The notes beneath the pieces were generated by a model. That model worked only from the letters and a program-made list of their open reading frames with translations, did no database searches and was not told where the DNA came from. Source: JBBSTY01 sp038235385 (lineage in GTDB: Bacteria > Actinomycetota > Acidimicrobiia > Acidimicrobiales > Acidimicrobilacustridaceae). Taken from it: a DNA stretch of 17,371 bases. The first letter of the stretch is position 1; the number at the start of each line of letters is the position of its first letter. Below, piece after piece: positions 13,379 through 17,371 of the stretch. The translations under genes were made by a program, and so were the position numbers. The stretch covers positions 1 through 17,371 of the forward strand of contig JBBSTY010000092.1 of the NCBI GenBank assembly GCA_038235385.1. Direction: 5' to 3'.

Positions 13379-13825
13379 ATGCGCGTCGAAGCGACCGAAC
13401 TGGCAGAGCAGACCGTCGAGCAGATGAAGCAGGTCCGATCGGGAAGGCTCACCATCACGATCGGAACCGGGTGCTGCGAGTCGACGGCCCCGTTCCTCTA
13501 CGAGGACTTCTGGCCCGGACCCGACCAGGCCGAGGTCGGCACCGTCGCAGGCGTACCCGTGTACGCGCCGGCGTACCTGCGGGCGAACTACCCCGACGAC
13601 GACGGGGTCGTGATCGACGTGATGGAGGTCGTCGCCGAGTCGATGTCCATCGAGACCGAGCTCGACCGGCGGCTCATCCTTCGAGGTCTCGGCGTGGATC
13701 TCGGGGTCGAGCCGGAGGTCTGCGTGGTGCCCGACGGACCCCCGGTCGCCACCGTGGCCACCGGTGGACCGTCGCGCGTGGTCGGCGAGCTCCCTGCGGC
13801 GCTTCGCCGCACGCTGATCCGCTGA
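13379..13825 (+). CDS. DUF779 family protein
   Basis: 148 aa. The N-terminal 105 residues fit the DUF779 family (PF05610): GRLTITIGTGCCESTAPFLYEDFWPGPDQAEVGTVAGVPVYAPAYL, with the family's paired C-C-(E/D)-x-(S/T)-A-P motif, then GVVIDVMEVVAESMSIET and RRLILRGLGVD. The family's biochemical role is not established; members are small, cytoplasmic and often found near aldehyde dehydrogenases, which are absent here. The CC pair (32-33) could bind metal or be redox-active, which is speculation. The last ~40 residues are family-atypical and contain a palindromic DNA segment. It is probably leaderless, with TACCCT six bases before ATG. Confidence 0.82.
   Translation: MRVEATELAEQTVEQMKQVRSGRLTITIGTGCCESTAPFLYEDFWPGPDQAEVGTVAGVPVYAPAYLRANYPDDDGVVIDVMEVVAESMSIETELDRRLILRGLGVDLGVEPEVCVVPDGPPVATVATGGPSRVVGELPAALRRTLIR
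13733..13774 (+). repeat. Long imperfect palindrome within the DUF779 gene
   Basis: Over about 36 aligned bases, the sequence and its reverse complement differ at only seven positions, so both strands encode nearly the same string (DGPPVATVATGGPS). It can fold into an extended hairpin near the gene's 3' end. Confidence 0.7.
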
Positions 13826-13885
13826 CCCGAGCTTCTCGATCCCACCGCGGCGCGGTCATCGGTGCCCGAGGCGCTCGGCCCGCTC

Positions 13886-13903
13886 GGATCGGTCGGATCG
13901 GTC
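13886..13903 (+). repeat. Tandem 9-mer GGATCGGTC x2 upstream of the YjbR-like gene
   Basis: Two exact adjacent copies of GGATCGGTC occupy the -35/spacer region, 14 bases before the TAACGT -10 box. They could be an operator or simple duplication. Confidence 0.6.
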
Positions 13904-13917
13904 CGGCACCGGTGTCC

Positions 13918-13923
13918 TAACGT
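13918..13923 (+). promoter_or_regulatory. -10 box (TAACGT) for the YjbR/MmcQ-like gene
   Basis: TAACGT ends exactly six bases before ATG 13930, again predicting a leaderless mRNA. No convincing -35 at the right distance. Confidence 0.5.
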
Positions 13924-13929
13924 GAGCGC

Positions 13930-14304
13930 ATGGTGAGCGCCGAGGAGATCGAGGACCCGCTGGCACGTCTGCGGTCGTTCTGTGCCCTGCTCCCCGAGAC
14001 CACCGAGGTCGATGTCTTCGGCAACCCCACCTTCCGCGTTGGCGCTCGGGGCTTCGCCACCTTCGAGGTGATCGGCTCGAAGCGTTCGGTGTGCGTGAAG
14101 ATTGCCTCCGAGCTCCAGTCGGTGGTGGTGGGACGCGTCGGCTTCGAGCCGGAGCCCGAGACCGGGCACTTCGGGTGGACCCTCGTCGTGCTCGACGGTC
14201 AGGTGAGCTGGGACGAGGTCGATGAGCTGCTGATCGGCAGCTACCGCCTCGTCGCTCCGGCGGAGTACGTGGTCCTGCTCGACGAGCTCCTCGGCTCGAC
14301 CTGA
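13930..14304 (+). CDS. YjbR/MmcQ-like DNA-binding-fold protein
   Basis: 124-aa small protein of the YjbR/MmcQ family (PF04237, double-wing fold). Matching landmarks are LPETTEVDVFGNPTFRVGARGFATFEV, the VCVKIASEL strand, HFGWTLVVLDGQVSWDEVDELLIGSYRLVAP and a C-terminal helix. The fold resembles DNA-binding or CyaY-like domains, but no molecular function is established for the family. It is cytoplasmic with no signal or membrane helix. It stands between the DUF779 gene and the convergent mrp gene with its own TANNNT box, so there is no operon context to narrow its role. Confidence 0.83.
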   Translation: MVSAEEIEDPLARLRSFCALLPETTEVDVFGNPTFRVGARGFATFEVIGSKRSVCVKIASELQSVVVGRVGFEPEPETGHFGWTLVVLDGQVSWDEVDELLIGSYRLVAPAEYVVLLDELLGST

Positions 14305-14338
14305 GCACCGGTGCGGGGCGCGTCGGTCGAGGCGCGCG

Positions 14339-15580
14339 TCAGACGGGCAGCGTGCCGTCGCTGGTGAGCCCGGAGACCGCGGTCTTCGGTGGTTCGGCAT
14401 CGAGGGCGGCGATCGCCGCATCGAGCATGCGAGCCGAGCAGCCTGCCATGGCAACCGGGGGGACGGCCTCGGTGACGATGATCTCGGCGATCGCCGCGAA
14501 GGCGGCGGCCGCGGGCCCTTCGCCCAGCGCCACGGGTTCGCCACGGTCGCCGCCGGCGGCGACGGACGCTTCGAGCGGGATCCTCCCGAGCAGCGGCACG
14601 CCGGCATCGTCGGCGAGGGCCTGGCCGCCACCGGTCCCGAACAGGGCGTAGGACTCGCCGTGCGCACACTCGAACGCGCTCATGTTCTCGATGACGCCCG
14701 CGACTCGCAGGTAGCTCTTGCGGGCCATGCTCACGGCTCTCGTGGCCACCTTCTGGGCGCTGAGCGACGGCGTGGTGACCACGATCATCTCGGCGCGTGG
14801 AAGCATGCGGGCGAGGCCCATCTGCACGTCGCCGGTACCGGGTGGCATGTCGATGAGCAGGTAGTCCATCGCTCCCCAGTGCACGTCCTCGAGGAAGTGC
14901 TGGACGGCGCGGTTGAGCATGAGGCCGCGCCACATGAGCGCCGACTCCTCGTCGTCGACGAGCAGGCCCATCGACACGATCTTGACCAGACCGGGTCCGA
15001 TCGAGCGCTCGAAGGGGATGATCTTCTTGCCGGAGCCGCCGTCGCCCGCCTCGCCCCGCAGCCGGCCGTCGACGCCGAGCATCCTCGGGATGGAGAACCC
15101 CCAGATGTCGGCGTCCATCACCCCGACGGTGAGTCCTCGAGCGGCGAGGGCCGCGGCGAGGTTGGCGGTCACCGACGACTTGCCGACGCCGCCCTTGCCC
15201 GACGCGATGGTGATGATCTTGGTGGTTGCGGGGATCTCGGTGTCGGGGGCCGACTCACGCACGTTCCACCGAGCCTTGGCCATCGCCGCCGCCTTCTCGG
15301 CCTGATCGAGCTCGGTCCAGTCGAGCTTCACCTTCGTCACACCCGGCAGGCCCTCGACCCGGGCACGGATGTCGCGCTGGATCTGGGCGCGGAGGGGACA
15401 ACCGGCGGTGGTGAGGGCGATGGTGATGGTGACGAGGCCGTCGTCGGAGACGGTGACGCGCTTGGCCATGCCGAGGTCGACGATGTCGCTGCCGAGCTCG
15501 GGATCGATGACCCCACGGAGCATGCCCATGATGTCGTCGGGTGTCGGGAGCGCTGGTGTTGGGTGGTCGGGGCGGTGCAC
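14339..15580 (-). CDS. mrp: Mrp/ApbC/Nbp35-type iron-sulfur cluster carrier ATPase
   Basis: 413 aa. An N-terminal MIP18/DUF59 domain (about 15-95; GVIDPELGSDIVDLGM, TTAGCPL) is fused to a P-loop ATPase: IITIASGKGGVGKSSVTANLA (deviant Walker A), GVMDADIWGFSIPRMLGV, DYLLIDMPPGTGDVQMG and VTTPSLSAQKVATRAV. Family members carry a transferable [4Fe-4S] cluster at a dimer interface. The usual C-x-x-C in NMS-x-F-x-CPHCGE reads NMSAFECAHGESYALFGTGGG, so only the first cysteine remains; a late Cys lies in MAGCSARM. GTG 15580 has TAAAAT six bases upstream, so it is leaderless. It diverges from a SufR-like regulator, with erpA beyond it, which supports the Fe-S role. Confidence 0.93.
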   Translation of the reverse strand: MHRPDHPTPALPTPDDIMGMLRGVIDPELGSDIVDLGMAKRVTVSDDGLVTITIALTTAGCPLRAQIQRDIRARVEGLPGVTKVKLDWTELDQAEKAAAMAKARWNVRESAPDTEIPATTKIITIASGKGGVGKSSVTANLAAALAARGLTVGVMDADIWGFSIPRMLGVDGRLRGEAGDGGSGKKIIPFERSIGPGLVKIVSMGLLVDDEESALMWRGLMLNRAVQHFLEDVHWGAMDYLLIDMPPGTGDVQMGLARMLPRAEMIVVTTPSLSAQKVATRAVSMARKSYLRVAGVIENMSAFECAHGESYALFGTGGGQALADDAGVPLLGRIPLEASVAAGGDRGEPVALGEGPAAAAFAAIAEIIVTEAVPPVAMAGCSARMLDAAIAALDAEPPKTAVSGLTSDGTLPV

Positions 15581-15585
15581 GAGCC

Positions 15586-15612
15586 GATTTTACCGGGGTT
15601 CGCCGTGTAATC
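15586..15612. promoter_or_regulatory. Divergent mrp/regulator promoter with imperfect inverted repeat
   Basis: The 40-bp gap holds TAAAAT for mrp (minus, 15592-15587) and TAATCT for the regulator (plus, 15608-15613), six and seven bases from their start codons. GATTTTAC (15586-15593), 11 bases and GTGTAATC (15605-15612) form an inverted repeat matching at six of eight positions. Arm centres are 19 bp apart and both arms cover a -10 box. A dimeric winged-helix repressor there would shut both genes. Confidence 0.55.
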
Positions 15613-15620
15613 TGTGCGAT

Positions 15621-16376
15621 GTGCCCGAAGAATCGACGCGACCTGGTGTGAACGCCCCCGATGCGGCCGGCGACGGAGGTGCCCCGAGCGGGCCGACCAC
15701 GCGCAGGGGCGGCCGCTCGACGTGGCCCATCGGCCTCGACGTCCTGAAGGCGCTCGGCGACAACACGCGCTACGCGATCTACCTCGAGCTCGCTCGTTCT
15801 CCCCTCGCTCTCGCCACCGCCGACATCGCCGAGGTCCTTGATCTGCACGTCAACACGGTGCGACCGCACCTCGAGCGCATGCGTGATGTCGGTCTCCTCA
15901 AGGTGGAGGCCAGCACCAGCGGCGGGGTCGGTCGTCCCCAGCACCTGTACTCGCTCGCGCCGGATGCACCATCGCTCGGCCTCGAACCGTCGCCGTTCCC
16001 GACGCTGGCACGGGTGCTGCTGCGAGCTGCGGCTGCGGCGGGGCTCGATCCCCGGGAGCTCACCGATGCAGGCCGCGACCAGGGCGCGATCGACGCGTCG
16101 CAGTGGCCCGATCACACGGATGCGCTCGACGCGCTCGTCATCGAGCAGGCCAAGTTGGGCTTCGACCCGGCGGTGGTCGAGGCCGCGTCGACCGCCACCA
16201 TGGCGTTCACCCACTGCCCGTTCCGGGAGCTCGCCGAGGCCCACCCGGATCTGGTGTGCGCACTCCACCACGGGTTGGTCGACGGGCTCGTCGGGTCGAT
16301 CGGCGGCCTGGATGTGACCCGGTTCCACTCGCTGCTCGATCGCGAGCCGTGCCAGGTCGAACTGGTGGTCCGCTGA
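15621..16376 (+). CDS. SufR-like iron-sulfur winged-helix transcription regulator
   Basis: 251 aa. A disordered N-terminus (1-34) leads to a winged helix-turn-helix: LDVLKALGDNTRYAIYLELARSPLALATADIAEVLDLHVNTVRPHLERMRDVGLLKVE, with wing GGVGRPQHLYSLA. The C-terminal domain has C199 (HCPFRELAEAHPDLVC), C213 and C244 (REPCQVEL). The arrangement C-x13-C-x30-C resembles the [Fe-S] site of SufR/Rv1460-type repressors, which sense cluster status and control Fe-S assembly genes. It lies between divergent mrp and codirectional erpA, exactly the expected targets. GTG 15621 is chosen because TAATCT ends seven bases upstream. Cluster binding is inferred; the suf operon itself is not in the window. Confidence 0.85.
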   Translation: MPEESTRPGVNAPDAAGDGGAPSGPTTRRGGRSTWPIGLDVLKALGDNTRYAIYLELARSPLALATADIAEVLDLHVNTVRPHLERMRDVGLLKVEASTSGGVGRPQHLYSLAPDAPSLGLEPSPFPTLARVLLRAAAAAGLDPRELTDAGRDQGAIDASQWPDHTDALDALVIEQAKLGFDPAVVEAASTATMAFTHCPFRELAEAHPDLVCALHHGLVDGLVGSIGGLDVTRFHSLLDREPCQVELVVR

Positions 16377-16421
16377 GCCGCGCCGAGCGGGACGGCACGG
16401 TCCGGCCGTCGGCATCGGGTG

Positions 16422-16452
16422 TTGACGGGTTCGGGCGAACGACCGCTACCCT
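16422..16452 (+). promoter_or_regulatory. erpA: erpA promoter
   Basis: TTGACG (16422-16427), a 19-base spacer and TACCCT (16447-16452). The spacer is two bases longer than ideal. The transcript would have a leader of about 25 bases with AGGAGG at 16472-16477, five bases before GTG 16483, the best ribosome site in the window. Confidence 0.6.
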
Positions 16453-16482
16453 TGTCCTGCACTCACTGCTCAGGAGGCAACT

Positions 16483-16803
16483 GTGATCACGCTCACCGAC
16501 AACGCTGCGGTCAAGGTCAAGGATCTCATCACCCAGGAAGGCGACGAGACGCTCATGCTGCGGGTCGCCGTCCGTCCCGGCGGGTGCTCGGGGTTCAGCT
16601 ACGAGATGTTCTTCGACAGCGAGCTCGAGTCCGACGACACGACCCTCGACTTCAGCGGCGTGAAGGTCGTCGTGGACCCCTCCAGCGCACAGCTGCTCTC
16701 GGGCGCGACGCTCGATTACAAGGACGGTCTCACCGACGCCGGCTTCGCCATCAACAACCCGAACGCCCAGAAGACCTGCGGGTGCGGTTCGTCCTTCAGC
16801 TGA
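16483..16803 (+). CDS. erpA: ErpA/IscA-type iron-sulfur cluster insertion protein
   Basis: 106-aa A-type carrier of the HesB/IscA/ErpA family. The three conserved cysteines are C35 in RPGGCSGFSYEMFFD and C99 and C101 in the C-terminal KTCGCGSSFS. Supporting motifs are ITLTDNAAVKVKDL at the N-terminus, VVVDPSSAQLLSGATLDYKDGLTDAGFAINNPNA, and the overall length. It receives clusters from the scaffold and delivers them to apoproteins. GTG 16483 has a perfect AGGAGG. It has its own promoter but follows the SufR-like regulator and mrp, so the three form an Fe-S neighbourhood. Which subgroup (ErpA versus SufA/IscA) cannot be settled by eye. Confidence 0.94.
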   Translation: MITLTDNAAVKVKDLITQEGDETLMLRVAVRPGGCSGFSYEMFFDSELESDDTTLDFSGVKVVVDPSSAQLLSGATLDYKDGLTDAGFAINNPNAQKTCGCGSSFS

Positions 16804-16983
16804 TCGCCGCTGCGGTGCAGATGCGCTGACCTCCTGCCGACCGGCCCGCGGCACGCGGAGCCGGTCGTTGCGCGTCCGCAGATCGGCTCCACCCCGACGA
16901 CGGTGTCGGCGAACGACGGGTTCCCTCGACCGTCGCCGAGCGGTTCGGGTGCCGTTCCGGTGCCCGGGCCGGGGTCAGGATCC

Positions 16984-17048
16984 GAGATCTGAGATCTGAG
17001 ATCTGAGATCCGAAGTCCGAAGTCCGAGATCAGACCCTCAGACCCTCA
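16984..17048. repeat. Tandem heptamer repeats running into two octamers
   Basis: Seven back-to-back 7-mers: GAGATCT three times, GAGATCC, GAAGTCC twice, GAGATCA (16984-17032). They are followed by two copies of GACCCTCA (17033-17048). A degenerate AGGATCC precedes them. The octamers include the stop codon and last codons of the thioredoxin-like gene. They lie between two convergent gene ends, so they are in no promoter; slippage expansion or a 3'-end structure are the simplest readings. Confidence 0.85.
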
Positions 17049-17371
17049 GGGCGTTGAGTGCCTCGGTGATCTCGGAGCGGTCGAACACGATGTCGAGGCG
17101 GTCGCGCACGATGCCGTCGGCGCCGACGAGGAACAGCGACGGTTCGAACGTGAGGCCCATCGCGTCGAGGGTCGGGGTGGTGGGACCGGTCGGACCTTCG
17201 GGGCCGACGAACACCTCGGCGTGGATCATCGTGAGGTCGGGGTAGGTCGGGCTCGCCTCCATCAACAGGTTGAGGACGGGTCCGCAGACGCCGATCTGGC
17301 AGAACTGGGGCGTGGACACCAAGAGCACCGTCGGGGATCCGGAGACGAGCGCGGTGGCGAGGTCCACGGCG
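17038..17371 (-). CDS. Thioredoxin-like protein, C-terminal part (cut by window end)
   Basis: At least 109 residues are visible and the frame runs off the window, so the N-terminus is missing. The domain starts PTVLLVSTPQFCQIGVCGPVLNLL, where two cysteines are separated by five residues (F-C-x4-V-C) instead of the classical C-x-x-C. A cis-Pro-like FEPSLFLVGADGIVRDRLDIVFDR strand pair and a final helix follow, as in thioredoxin folds. Similar domains occur in exported or lipoprotein thioredoxin-like proteins of actinobacteria, but function is unknown. A GTG at 17367 could be read as a start but begins inside the first helix. Its last codons lie in an octamer duplication. Confidence 0.65.
   Translation of the reverse strand, partial: AVDLATALVSGSPTVLLVSTPQFCQIGVCGPVLNLLMEASPTYPDLTMIHAEVFVGPEGPTGPTTPTLDAMGLTFEPSLFLVGADGIVRDRLDIVFDRSEITEALNALRV

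Noticed and set aside
11343..13427. 694-residue plus-strand open frame
   Set aside because: It is antisense to the serpin and the whiB7 leader, with low-complexity Arg/Gly/Asp-rich composition typical of shadow frames in high-GC DNA.
16984..17048. CRISPR-like array
   Set aside because: Units are contiguous 7-8-mers without spacers and no cas genes are near.

Overview
The window is very GC-rich chromosomal DNA from an actinobacterium. The evidence is a WhiB-family regulator, an F420-type luciferase-like monooxygenase, frequent GTG starts, four-base start/stop overlaps, and TANNNT -10 boxes placed directly against start codons. An acidimicrobial relative is my best guess, but that is inference; no rRNA or marker gene fixes the taxon. 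I see no tRNA, rRNA, CRISPR array, transposase or phage gene. Most of it reads as stable chromosome; one sugar/glycosyltransferase block (about 5.0-9.2 kb) looks accessory.

Layout. 1-0.9 kb (+): two small membrane proteins resembling the SdhC/SdhD anchors of succinate dehydrogenase. 0.9-2.5 kb (-): a CLC-type transporter of the fluoride-exporter (CLC-F/SycA-like) class, whose leader carries a convincing fluoride (crcB) riboswitch with its own promoter. 2.6-5.0 kb (+): pyridoxamine-phosphate oxidase (pdxH), a poly-gamma-glutamate-hydrolase-like protein and an LLM-class F420 oxidoreductase. 5.0-8.0 kb (-): a tightly overlapping three-gene operon (GT-A-like glycosyltransferase, WecD-like acetyltransferase, WecE-like aminotransferase) predicted to make and use dTDP-4-acetamido-4,6-dideoxygalactose. 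8.1-9.2 kb (-): a GT4 glycosyltransferase with lower GC than its surroundings. 9.3-10.9 kb (-): a tlpA-ccdA thiol-redox pair.

11.1-11.9 kb (-): a WhiB7-like regulator with an AT-hook. It sits behind a leader of roughly 470 nt holding an AAAAT box three bases upstream of a TTGACG -35, a 64-codon upstream ORF, and a textbook intrinsic terminator (9-bp stem, GAAA loop, T-rich tail). This is the layout of a translation-sensing attenuator for antibiotic-induced resistance. 11.9-13.3 kb (-): a serpin with a lipoprotein signal. 13.4-14.3 kb (+): a DUF779 protein and a YjbR/MmcQ-like protein.

14.3-16.8 kb: an iron-sulfur module. mrp (-) diverges from a SufR-like winged-helix regulator with three C-terminal cysteines (+), followed by erpA (+). 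Their 40-bp shared promoter contains an imperfect inverted repeat covering both -10 boxes. The window ends with tandem heptamer repeats and the 3' part of a thioredoxin-like gene (-).

The two most valuable observations are RNA-based controls: the fluoride riboswitch in front of the CLC-F gene and the uORF/terminator attenuator in front of the whiB7-like gene. A third is the candidate SufR-type operator between mrp and its divergent regulator.
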